39,746 nt of DNA, taken from assembly GCA_031255285.1 (NCBI GenBank), contig JAIRSU010000040.1, positions 1-39,746 on the forward strand. Reading direction: 5' to 3'. Source of the DNA: Treponema sp. GTDB lineage: Bacteria; Spirochaetota; Spirochaetia; Treponematales; Breznakiellaceae. Both the position numbers and the translations under genes were made by a program. Below are positions 24,956 through 32,084 of the stretch, piece by piece (position 1 is the first letter of the stretch; each line of letters starts with the position of its first letter). Under the pieces are notes generated by a model that ran no database searches, had not been told where the DNA came from, and worked only from the letters and a program-made list of their open reading frames with translations.

Positions 24956-25489
24956 TTGACGGAAAAATCTTTCTTTGCAGGTTTTGGAGGGCAGGGTATT
25001 ATCTCCCTCGGGCAAATCTGGGTGTATTGTGGTATGAAAGAAGGTAAAAACGTAACGTTTTTCCCATTTTATGGCGCGGAAAAGCGTGGCGGTATTGCTC
25101 GTGCAGGCGTCATTGTATCAGACGAAGAAATCGCCAGCCCTCTTGTCACGACTCCAGATTCTGCACTCGTAATGAATGCTGATTCTCTGCCGCTTTGCGA
25201 AAATAGTGTGAAAAACGGCGGACTGTTAGTTGTCAATTCTTCTTTAATAAAAGAAGAACCAGAACGGAAGGGTATCCGCACCTTCAAGATAAATGCTACC
25301 GACATAGCGGAACGAATCGGCAATGCTAAGTTTGCTAACATGGTCGCCATGGGTGCAATGGCAAAACTCACAGGCACCCTGACTATCTCAGACATTGAAG
25401 CTATCCTAAGAGACTTTTTCCCGCCTGACAAGCACAAATTCTTGTCGCTCAACGTAGAGGCAATCGAAGCTGGCTGGAATGCGGCATGA
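24956..25489 (+). CDS. 2-oxoacid:ferredoxin oxidoreductase, gamma subunit (TTG start)
   Basis: This 177-residue protein is the gamma domain of the same enzyme. Visible features are FFAGFGGQGIISLGQIW at the N-terminus, FPFYGAEKRGGIARAGVIVS, and MVAMGAMAKLTGTL near residue 130. It starts with TTG at 24956, after a strong AAAGGAGG that lies inside the end of the beta gene; no ATG is nearby in frame. It completes a beta-gamma pair, and both are intact. Without alpha the complex cannot bind and orient substrate, so alpha must be encoded elsewhere if the enzyme works. Confidence 0.9.
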   Translation: MTEKSFFAGFGGQGIISLGQIWVYCGMKEGKNVTFFPFYGAEKRGGIARAGVIVSDEEIASPLVTTPDSALVMNADSLPLCENSVKNGGLLVVNSSLIKEEPERKGIRTFKINATDIAERIGNAKFANMVAMGAMAKLTGTLTISDIEAILRDFFPPDKHKFLSLNVEAIEAGWNAA

Positions 25490-25869
25490 CAGCGTGGAGG
25501 TAAATCATCTTTTTAAAAAATACCGTTAGCAGTTAAATCGGCACCAGTATTGATGCCAAGAATGCCGTTCTGATGAACATACCGAATTTTCTCTGCTTGA
25601 AGTAAACCGTCGCGGGTCAGAATCCGTTGCCGCTACGATTTCATTCCCCCTTGTTTATGACTGGCATGGACGAGTAGCGGAACATGAGGAGCACCGCCCT
25701 TTTCTTGAGATGCATATAACGATGGCATTCACGCAACAAAAGGTTGTGCGGATCGCATCCGCGAGACTTTCATTCTTGACTGTAAAGCTTGGGCTTGGAT
25801 CCGCGAAGCGCAGCCAAGGTAGCCCAAGTGAAGATAGTAACCTCGAAATTCAGTCGCGTTTTGGTACTC
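25490..25869. other. Non-coding stretch downstream of the oxidoreductase genes
   Basis: No intact gene is seen. The plus strand has an open stretch with protein-like text (ESVAATISFPLVYDWHGRVA, about 25617-25680) that leads into arginine/serine-rich sequence, and the minus strand has the probable tail of the HD-GYP remnant. Neither is convincing as a functional gene; it is probably degenerate coding sequence. Confidence 0.35.
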
Positions 25870-26371
25870 TCTCGAGAAACAGTGTCGTGAGTGGTTTGTC
25901 CCGACAGGATTATCGCAAATACTGCTACTAAATCAGACGGTTCAAAATTTGGGATAACCGGTTCCATCCCATCTTTCGTGGTGATTACCTACGAAAAGCT
26001 TGGTATGTACCAGAGATTCGCTCATTTGAACTCCTTGCACAGTAGGTATATTCCTTTTATCTCCTTGAACCGGATTCGCCCAACTTACCCGGTTTTAAGA
26101 GAATGTTGTCCCTAGTTGTTCTTAATGGAGATCTTCCGACATTGAGGAACATCGCAGACTGAATAACGATTTCCATATTCCACGACGCCATTATTTCAGA
26201 GTATATCTTTTGTTTAAACATGGCATCAAGCAGGATTTTGATGTACTAGCTGGTCCGTTTCAAGTGTCCACTGTTTTCAATATCATGGAATTCAACAAGG
26301 TTTATAACGGTATTCAAAGCAAAGCTCTACACATCAAGAATAGCTTTTGATTTTCTTTCAATATGTATCAT
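25870..26371 (-). pseudogene. HD-GYP domain phosphodiesterase, decayed
   Basis: On the minus strand the sequence matches an HD-GYP (cyclic-di-GMP phosphodiesterase) domain broken into pieces. From an ATG at 26371 the pieces are MIHIERKSKAILDV, a stop, then ALNTVINLVEFHDIENSGHL, a stop, and YIKILLDAMFKQKIYSEIMA. Then comes SAMFLNVGRS, where functional relatives have SAQLHDVGKI, so the catalytic HD pair has become Leu-Asn. KPGKLGE follows, then a frameshift to NHHERWDGTGYP (25951-25985), the family hallmark, then a degraded LVAVFAIILSG. At least two stops and two frame changes occur. It was probably a response-regulator or GGDEF-linked protein with the N-terminal part lost. It is inactive as a phosphodiesterase. 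Confidence 0.85.
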
Positions 26372-26375
26372 ATGA

Positions 26376-26394
26376 CTCCCTTTTGCAAAGGGAG
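26376..26394. repeat. Perfect small palindrome upstream of the HD-GYP remnant
   Basis: CTCCCTTT (26376-26383), TGC, AAAGGGAG (26387-26394) forms an 8-base stem with a 3-base loop. It sits immediately upstream of the decayed gene's ATG and may have been its operator or a transcription terminator. Confidence 0.45.
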
Positions 26395-26438
26395 AAATTC
26401 CACGAGTTTAAGAATCGCATTACCCCTTTACTTTTTTT

Positions 26439-26457
26439 TTACTTTTTGGTAAAGTAA
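26439..26457. terminator. T-rich hairpin upstream of rpmB
   Basis: TTACTTT (26439-26445), TTGGT, AAAGTAA (26451-26457), preceded by a run of nine T residues. It may terminate transcription on the minus strand side or be part of the rpmB regulatory region; the -10 box of rpmB (TATAAT, 26491-26496) lies 34 bases further on. Confidence 0.35.
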
Positions 26458-26490
26458 TGAAGTTCTGAAACTTTGTTTCTGGAACAGGTC

Positions 26491-26496
26491 TATAAT
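26491..26496 (+). promoter_or_regulatory. -10 box of the rpmB promoter
   Basis: A perfect TATAAT is placed 21 bases before the rpmB ATG, with AAGGAAGG as ribosome-binding site between them. No good -35 was found at the proper distance. Confidence 0.45.
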
Positions 26497-26517
26497 TATT
26501 ACCCAAGGAAGGTTTCT

Positions 26518-26760
26518 ATGTCACGAATATGCGATATTTGCGGAAAGCGCCCTATGACAGGCAATACAGTCAGCCATGCAAAAAACCATACGCGCCGCGT
26601 ATGGCGTCCTAACCTCTTGAAAATCAAGACGGAAAAGGATGGTTCAACGGTTACGCTTAAGATTTGCGCCCGGTGCCTCAGAAGCGGCAAGGTCGTCAAG
26701 AAAGTGAGAGGGGAGGGGTTTAGCAGACAGGAGTTTGAGCGATTATCAGTAGCGCCATGA
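26518..26760 (+). CDS. rpmB: 50S ribosomal protein L28, zinc-binding form
   Basis: L28 is a small protein of the large ribosomal subunit. The 80-residue product has the family N-terminus [31 protein letters not shown] and [13 protein letters not shown]. Cysteines at 5, 8, 50 and 53 make it the zinc-binding (C+) paralogue. The start at 26518 follows AAGGAAGG; a longer frame from 26473 would include the promoter. It is monocistronic. Confidence 0.96.
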   Translation: MSRICDICGKRPMTGNTVSHAKNHTRRVWRPNLLKIKTEKDGSTVTLKICARCLRSGKVVKKVRGEGFSRQEFERLSVAP

Positions 26761-26784
26761 CTCCCCCATCTAAAGGCGGGGGAG
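26761..26784. terminator. Shared terminator hairpin of rpmB and the convergent flavoprotein gene
   Basis: CTCCCCC (26761-26767) and GGGGGAG (26778-26784) form a seven-base GC stem with a 10-base loop, directly after the rpmB stop and 13 bases from the end of the convergent gene. It is well placed as a bidirectional terminator although the T tail is short. Confidence 0.7.
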
Positions 26785-26797
26785 TTGTCAACGTGTT

Positions 26798-28240
26798 TCA
26801 AACGGTATTTAATGATACTCCTCCCTTCCCCCCGTTTTCATCCCCTAACAATTCGTTAATAGCGACGGCTGCTCGGCGTCCTTCGCCCATTGCGAGGATG
26901 ACAGTGGCCGCGCCCAATACGATATCGCCGCCTGCGTAGACCGTGTCAAGCGATGTCTTTTGTCTGTTATCAACGATGATGTGCCCGTGTTTATCTGCTT
27001 TGAGCGCGGGTGTGAAGTGTTCAAGCAGGGGATTGGGCGCGTTGCCCAGTGCGGGAATTACCATATCACAGGCGAATCGGTACTCAGAACCTGCAAGAGG
27101 TACAGGACTACGACGTCCAGAAGCGTCAGGCGCTCCGAGTTCGAATCTTTGTAGAGTCATAGCGGTCACCCTTGCGTTTTCGCCACCCAATATTTCCGTA
27201 GGATTCCTTAAAAAATCAAAAATCACACCTTCTTCCGTTGCGTGTTCCACTTCTTCAGCGCGGGCGGGCATCTCATCTCTGGTACGGCGATAGATGAGAT
27301 GTACCTCTTCCGCTCCAAGCCTCAATGCCATACGAGCCGTATCCAGAGCCACATTGCCGCCTCCGACAACCGCTACGACACGAGCGTGGAAGAACGGAGT
27401 CCCCGCATCCGTCTCCCATGCCTTCATCAAATTTGCACGGGTGAGGTACTCGTTAGCGCTGAATACACCCGCCAGGTTTTCGCCTGGAATACCGAGAAAT
27501 TTAGGTAGACCCGCACCTGTGCCTATAAATACCGCGTCAAATTCTTTCAAGAAGTTATCAATAGTTTCAGTACGCCCGGCAAGGAAATTCAGCTCGAACC
27601 GTACACCGATTCTTTCCAAGTCGTGGATTTCAGCTGCAACTATAGCTTTGGGTAGACGGAACTCTGGTATCCCGTAGACCATCACGCCGCCGGGTTTGTG
27701 CAGAGCCTCGAATATCATTACTTCATGCCCCGCACGCGCAAGGTCGGCCGCGGTCGTCAAACCCGCTGGACCAGAGCCTATGACCGCGACCCGCCGCCCT
27801 GTGTGCGGCTTGACCACAGGAGGGGGCGCAACGCCCTTGTCCCGCTCCCAATCCGCAACAAAACGCTCCAGCCTGCCGATAGCGACGGCCTTATTGATGC
27901 TTTTTAGGCTCAAGCCCGCTGTACATTTGAGTTGGCACTGTTTTTCTTGGGGACAAACCCGCCCACACACGGCTGGTAGTAAGTTTGTTTCTTTGATAAT
28001 ATCAATGGCAGATTTGAAATTGCGCTGTTGAATCTCTGCGATGAATTGGGGTATCTGTACGCCCACAGGGCAACCGTTTACGCACGGCGCGTTTTTGCAA
28101 TTGAGGCACCGTTCCGCCTCGTATATCGCCTGCTCCTCGGTATAACCAAGTGCAATTTCGTCCATGTTCCACAGTCGAGCTTTCGGCTCCTGCGTCCGCA
28201 TCTCCTGCGGTGGTATAGCAAGTCTTTCTTTTATCGTCAT
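26798..28240 (-). CDS. NADPH-dependent glutamate synthase small-subunit type flavoprotein (GltD/NfnB)
   Basis: This 480-residue iron-sulfur flavoprotein has an N-terminal cysteine-rich domain for two 4Fe-4S clusters (CLNCKNAPCVNGCPVG, then CGRVCPQEKQCQLKC). A FAD domain (GSGPAGLTTAADLARAGHEV) and a NADPH domain (VVGGGNVALDTARMALRLGA) follow, and GDIVLGAATVILAMGEGRRA closes it. Stand-alone proteins of this type in anaerobes are called homotetrameric glutamate synthase, GltA, or are NfnB, the subunit of the bifurcating NADH-ferredoxin:NADP oxidoreductase. No nfnA and no large gltB are next to it, so the physiological reaction is not settled. Start at 28240; no strong ribosome-binding site is visible. 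Confidence 0.85.
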   Translation of the reverse strand: MTIKERLAIPPQEMRTQEPKARLWNMDEIALGYTEEQAIYEAERCLNCKNAPCVNGCPVGVQIPQFIAEIQQRNFKSAIDIIKETNLLPAVCGRVCPQEKQCQLKCTAGLSLKSINKAVAIGRLERFVADWERDKGVAPPPVVKPHTGRRVAVIGSGPAGLTTAADLARAGHEVMIFEALHKPGGVMVYGIPEFRLPKAIVAAEIHDLERIGVRFELNFLAGRTETIDNFLKEFDAVFIGTGAGLPKFLGIPGENLAGVFSANEYLTRANLMKAWETDAGTPFFHARVVAVVGGGNVALDTARMALRLGAEEVHLIYRRTRDEMPARAEEVEHATEEGVIFDFLRNPTEILGGENARVTAMTLQRFELGAPDASGRRSPVPLAGSEYRFACDMVIPALGNAPNPLLEHFTPALKADKHGHIIVDNRQKTSLDTVYAGGDIVLGAATVILAMGEGRRAAVAINELLGDENGGKGGVSLNTV

Positions 28241-28372
28241 AAGAATATAATATCAATTACGCAGCCGGACGGCAAGCAGTAGAAACGAACGGGTAAGAAA
28301 CCGCCTTTTCTTGAAAAGGAATAGATGTTTGCATAGATATTCTCTTGTGTTTTTGTTGATGTTATGTTAAAA

Positions 28373-28378
28373 TATAAT
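28373..28378 (+). promoter_or_regulatory. -10 box upstream of the methyltransferase gene
   Basis: A perfect TATAAT at 28373-28378 lies 61 bases upstream of the ATG at 28440, in an AT-rich region with several TTG-containing hexamers but no well-spaced -35. Confidence 0.4.
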
Positions 28379-28439
28379 CCGATGATTCGTTTTTACTCGT
28401 GAAAACGGTAGTTTACATAAATAACAAAGGAGAAATAGG

Positions 28440-29373
28440 ATGGCTAATTCAACGGGATTGATTAACTTAATATGTTTATTATGCGGGGGGGGGTGATACA
28501 ATCCCTACAGGGAAACATCCGCGCGACCGCAAGACCGCAGACATCGTTGTCTGCAAAGACTGCGGACATATTCAGATGTTCCCTCTCTTAACATCGAAAG
28601 AGGAAAAGGAAGAGTACGATGACGATAAGAGCGTACGCTTCGGAGGGATTTCTGGTGGCTCGGAATTTGCCGATATGCGTATCAAGTTCGGCGAATGGAC
28701 GGAACAGCACGTCGAGCTGTATTTCGACAAGTTACAAAAGTTTGGTAAGGTTCTTGAAATCGGTGCGGGTTATGGCTTTTTCATGGAAGCCTGCAACCAA
28801 CGCGGCGATAAGAAGTTTGACATCGAAGGTTTTGAAATTGGAAAATTCAGACTTGACCATTTTGTCGGCGGTATCGTGTACAACGTGAACGTGCTTTCGG
28901 ACGAAATCCCCGAAGATTTGCGCGGTAAATATGACTGCGTTATATGTATGCATGTGCTTGAACATATTTCCATACCGGTGAAATTCCTGCAAAATATCAA
29001 ACTGTTGTTGAAAGACGGCGGTACGGCTATTTTCGAGGTACCGAATATGAATTGCCTACTCGCGGAGCTGTCTCCGGAATATTCGGACTTCATGTGGCTA
29101 TACGAACACTGTTCGTATTACACGGCGGATACACTGCGCCTTGCTTTCGAGAAATCGGGTTATACAGTAACAGACGTATATTCCCGGGAGATATACTCCA
29201 TTGAAAACCATTGCCGATGGATACGCGAAGGCATTCCATTTACCAAGTACAATCAGATGTTCATGCCGGACAAACGCATCGAATGGATTAACGAAATCTA
29301 CAAGCGTGAAGTCGGGAAACAAGGGAAGGGGTTTTCTCTGATAATAGAAGCGAAAACAGAGGAGAAGTCATGA
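28440..29373 (+). CDS. Zinc-finger SAM-dependent methyltransferase, frame interrupted at a G9 tract
   Basis: The real start is the ATG at 28440, with AAAGGAG seven bases upstream. It reads MANSTGLINLICLLCGGG and then stops, because the run of nine G residues (28485-28493) puts a TGA in frame. With eight G residues the frame runs on without a break into a 310-residue protein. Its parts are the second half of the zinc finger (C-x2-C in VVCKDCGHIQM), a linker, the SAM-binding motif VLEIGAGYGFF, a VICMHVLEHI motif, and an ending LIIEAKTEEKS. The two C-x2-C pairs mark a Methyltransf_13-type zinc-binding domain, usual in sugar and surface-glycan C-methyltransferases. Without the shift, only a 265-residue protein lacking the zinc finger could start at 28576, and it has no ribosome-binding site. 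Confidence 0.85.
28485..28493 (+). repeat. G9 homopolymer in the methyltransferase start region
   Basis: Nine consecutive G residues after TGC, in codons 16-18 of the methyltransferase. Loss of one G (or gain of two) restores the full frame. This is a likely slippage site. Confidence 0.9.
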
Positions 29374-29417
29374 TAGCAAAGGAATGGCAGATTTACGCGA
29401 AGAGCGGTGCTTTGTGA
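29370..29417 (+). pseudogene. 15-codon ORF overlapping the methyltransferase stop; truncated second gene
   Basis: An ATG at 29370 overlaps the methyltransferase TGA (ATGA arrangement) and has GGAG nine bases upstream, so a second coupled gene began here. It reads MIAKEWQIYAKSGAL and stops. The text continues in the next frame (VNERFINGELQSRTV, then a stop), so it looks like a frameshifted start of a lost partner gene. Confidence 0.45.
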
Positions 29418-29670
29418 ATGAAAGGTTCATTAACGGCGAGTTGCAAAGCCGAACGGTTTAGTGCTGTTGTAGAAAGCGGAAAAGATAGAGGATGAAGATG
29501 ACGGCGATTAAAGAAAGCATGATTCATTTGCAATACGCGCCCGTTTCGTATAACAGGACTGTTTATGCTTCGCCACTAAAGAACCTCGCCTCCGCAACGA
29601 CTCTGGTCTCGCTTCTCTCCATGCAGAACACCCGGTAATTCTAATTACACTTGCTAAGAAGTCGTACGGT
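29418..29670. other. Degenerate stretch between the truncated gene and fliJ
   Basis: No intact gene was recognised. A 48-codon ORF on the plus strand (29492-29638, starting MKMTAIKESMIHLQYA) has a weak GAGG near its start and no known resemblance. I regard the region as decayed remains of the operon begun by the methyltransferase. Confidence 0.3.
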
Positions 29671-30111
29671 CTACTCCCTCAAGTTCCTGATAAATACCTC
29701 ATTTGAGATATCATCCAGTATCTTCGCCTCTTCGCTAAACCCTTGTTTGCGGTGCGCTCGTATCTCTTCTTCTTTCATTTTATCTAATACCTCGCGTTCG
29801 CGTTCTGCCTCAAGGTAAACTTTGCGTGCGGCTTCTACCTTGAGTTCAGCTTTCGCCGCCTCCTCAAGTAGTCTCTCCTTTGTCCAGTCGAGTCTCTGCA
29901 TATATATATCAAATACTCGCATCTCAGAAATCACATATCCAAACCTGAAACGTTCCGCCGAGGTGTGTTTCTTCTCTTGGACTAGATTCGCTATATTTCG
30001 CTCGATACGATTCAACTCCATGACTTCCTTGCCCAAGGCGATTTCTGCTTCCTGCTCCCGGTATTTTCTGAGTAAAAGGATGTTTTCGAGGTCAAAGTTA
30101 AATCTTTTCAT
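29671..30111 (-). CDS. fliJ: FliJ-like flagellar export protein
   Basis: FliJ is the coiled-coil stalk between the FliI ATPase ring and the FlhA export gate. The 146-residue protein is charged and almost fully helical. Its N-terminus, RFNFDLENILLLRKYREQEA, is typical of FliJ, and the middle has ERFRFGYVISEMRVFDIYMQ followed by long heptad-like stretches rich in Glu, Lys and Arg. It overlaps the stop of the TPR gene by four bases (ATGA), indicating translational coupling. FliI, FliH and FliG, its usual neighbours, are not here. A different small coiled-coil protein is the alternative. Confidence 0.72.
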   Translation of the reverse strand: MKRFNFDLENILLLRKYREQEAEIALGKEVMELNRIERNIANLVQEKKHTSAERFRFGYVISEMRVFDIYMQRLDWTKERLLEEAAKAELKVEAARKVYLEAEREREVLDKMKEEEIRAHRKQGFSEEAKILDDISNEVFIRNLRE

Positions 30112-31898
30112 TCCTTTCCCGCAATGAAAACCTCCCCTAAAGCTTGAGAAAATCCGCTCAAACCAGCCCGTGTAATAGGAGAGGTGAAGGGAATGGTCCT
30201 GTCAAAGACGCCTGCTCCCCTGCCTTTGTCAAACAGTAAACAGTGCGCCGCATGATCGGATAGGGAAATGGTGAGGGAATAACGCGCGTTATATGGCTTG
30301 TCGAGTGGCGTAAATCCTGTCTTCTTGACGGCATTGGTTATCTTTTTTAGATTTTTCCCTTCTGCGTTGATAGAAAGCGCGACCGGTAGTTTTATGCCGT
30401 TCTGACGAAGCGCTCCTGGGTTCAGGGCAAAAAGCCGCTCTACTGCATCCGATTCATTCATCTTGGCAAGCTCCGCATAAGTCTCCGCGAGCATATCTTT
30501 TTCCCATATTGGATCAAAAGACGCTATCGCCTCATACAATGCCTTCAACGCAGACTGTCTTTCTTCGGTACTCCCTATCTTTAGCATGAGAGACGCTTTT
30601 TCATATATGTAGGACGGCGCAGATTTCGGAATAAGGGGAAGTTCCTGGCTGGAAGCCTCATCTATATAGATAAAAGCTCTGCGTGAATATACCTCAAAGA
30701 CTTCTTTATACAGCCAGAGAGCGTCTGGATTGGATTCGGAAAGCTTCTTCTCTCTCTGGACGTTTGCGGAAATAAGCGCGTATTTTCTAAATAGGAGGCG
30801 GTTCACTTCTCCTTTGAATAGAAAGAGGATCTTTCGTCCGAGACTCTTGATTTGAGCGACAAATGACGACTGCACCGTGAATCGCTCCGTCTCTGCAAGC
30901 CCTAGATAAGTTTTATAGAGGATTTCATAAACGCTCATCTTATACGATGCGAGGGCTACCCCGTAATTCCGCATCCATGAATGATCTGCCGCATTGAGGC
31001 AGTCCTCCGCGTAGACACGAGCTTCCTCTAATCGTCCCACAGTCTGAAAGCTTTTTGCAAGGTTAAGTTTGGCGAGAGGCGAGGTGTCGGACTCAAAGGC
31101 GTTCTGGTAATCCGCGATACCGGTCTTGAAGTCGAGCTTCCTCATGAAAAGTTCTCCGCGGGCTAACCGTCCGGATGGACGGTCAGAAGATGCGAGCGAT
31201 GCTTCGGTCTCCTTGAACGCATCTGCATAATTATAAAAACGGCTCTCTAAAATAGACCAGTTGTAGTGGGCGACTGCGGTAAAAAGCATATCCCCGTTGC
31301 GTTCCGCACCTCTCACCGCAGAGGCGTAATATTGTTTCGAGTCCTCATACCGTAGCATATCGGAATATATAGTGGCCAGAGTCATAGCAAAACTGGTGTT
31401 ATCTCTTCCATATTGTTCCATGGCATCTTCCAACAGTACCGAACCTTCCTTCAGGCGATGTAATTTGAAGTACATCCATCCCAAATCTATAATGGCGGCT
31501 TCGTTTTCTGGGTCTATGGTAAGTAGAGTTTCAAGATATTCCGCGGATTCCGCATCCTGATTCAGATAGCCGGCTGTTTGAGAAAGTTTGTAGAGCACAG
31601 ACTTGTCAAACGGGTTAATAGTTTCAGCTTTCCTATAATGCTCCATCGCAAGCGAGTAGAACTTTCTGTCAAAGTAGATGTCCCCGAGTGTCAGAGGAAA
31701 ACGGATGTCTTCAGAAAAAAAAGTTTCACCTTGGGTGTAAAGCTCAACGGCTCTCTCCCAATTTTCCGCATACTCGGCTTTCCACGCTTCGTCGAGTAAG
31801 TCGGCGGCTGTCTGCGCCCATGTATCAATGGCAAAAAATACCATGACCACGTATAGTAACAAAAGAAATTGTGTTTTTGCGGGGGAATCGAATCTCAT
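30108..31898 (-). CDS. Exported tetratricopeptide-repeat protein
   Basis: This 596-residue protein (from the ATG at 31898, which follows AGAGG; an ATG at 31916 is the alternative) has an N-terminal signal or anchor segment (residues 8-29, FLLLLYVVMVFFAIDTWAQ). At least six TPR-like units follow between about 30 and 300 (examples: WKAEYAENWERAVELYTQGE, YKLSQTAGYLNQDAESAEYL, AKSFQTVGRLEEARVYAEDC). A middle helical part and a C-terminal alpha-beta region with KLPVALSINAEGKNLKKITN come next. It is probably periplasmic and acts in protein assembly. Being coupled to fliJ, it may belong to flagellar biogenesis, but this is an inference from neighbourhood. Confidence 0.8.
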   Translation of the reverse strand: MRFDSPAKTQFLLLLYVVMVFFAIDTWAQTAADLLDEAWKAEYAENWERAVELYTQGETFFSEDIRFPLTLGDIYFDRKFYSLAMEHYRKAETINPFDKSVLYKLSQTAGYLNQDAESAEYLETLLTIDPENEAAIIDLGWMYFKLHRLKEGSVLLEDAMEQYGRDNTSFAMTLATIYSDMLRYEDSKQYYASAVRGAERNGDMLFTAVAHYNWSILESRFYNYADAFKETEASLASSDRPSGRLARGELFMRKLDFKTGIADYQNAFESDTSPLAKLNLAKSFQTVGRLEEARVYAEDCLNAADHSWMRNYGVALASYKMSVYEILYKTYLGLAETERFTVQSSFVAQIKSLGRKILFLFKGEVNRLLFRKYALISANVQREKKLSESNPDALWLYKEVFEVYSRRAFIYIDEASSQELPLIPKSAPSYIYEKASLMLKIGSTEERQSALKALYEAIASFDPIWEKDMLAETYAELAKMNESDAVERLFALNPGALRQNGIKLPVALSINAEGKNLKKITNAVKKTGFTPLDKPYNARYSLTISLSDHAAHCLLFDKGRGAGVFDRTIPFTSPITRAGLSGFSQALGEVFIAGKE

Positions 31899-32084
31899 TT
31901 CTCGCCTCTCTATCATTCCGATCGTTTACGGTATTTACGACCCGAATAAATGTTCTACATGGCAAAGTTCAAAGTTATAAAATGATGAAATTACTTTTAG
32001 CATCATACCCCAGAAATAGAAAGGAATCAACCCTGATAGCCCATACGATCGTTTCTTAACGAAATTTTGCGCCGCCTTTGTATT

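Noticed and set aside
26761-26784. IS200/IS605-type end hairpin after rpmB
   Set aside because: The GC hairpin resembles such ends, but no tnpA or tnpB is near, and it lies exactly between two convergent genes, so a terminator explains it better.
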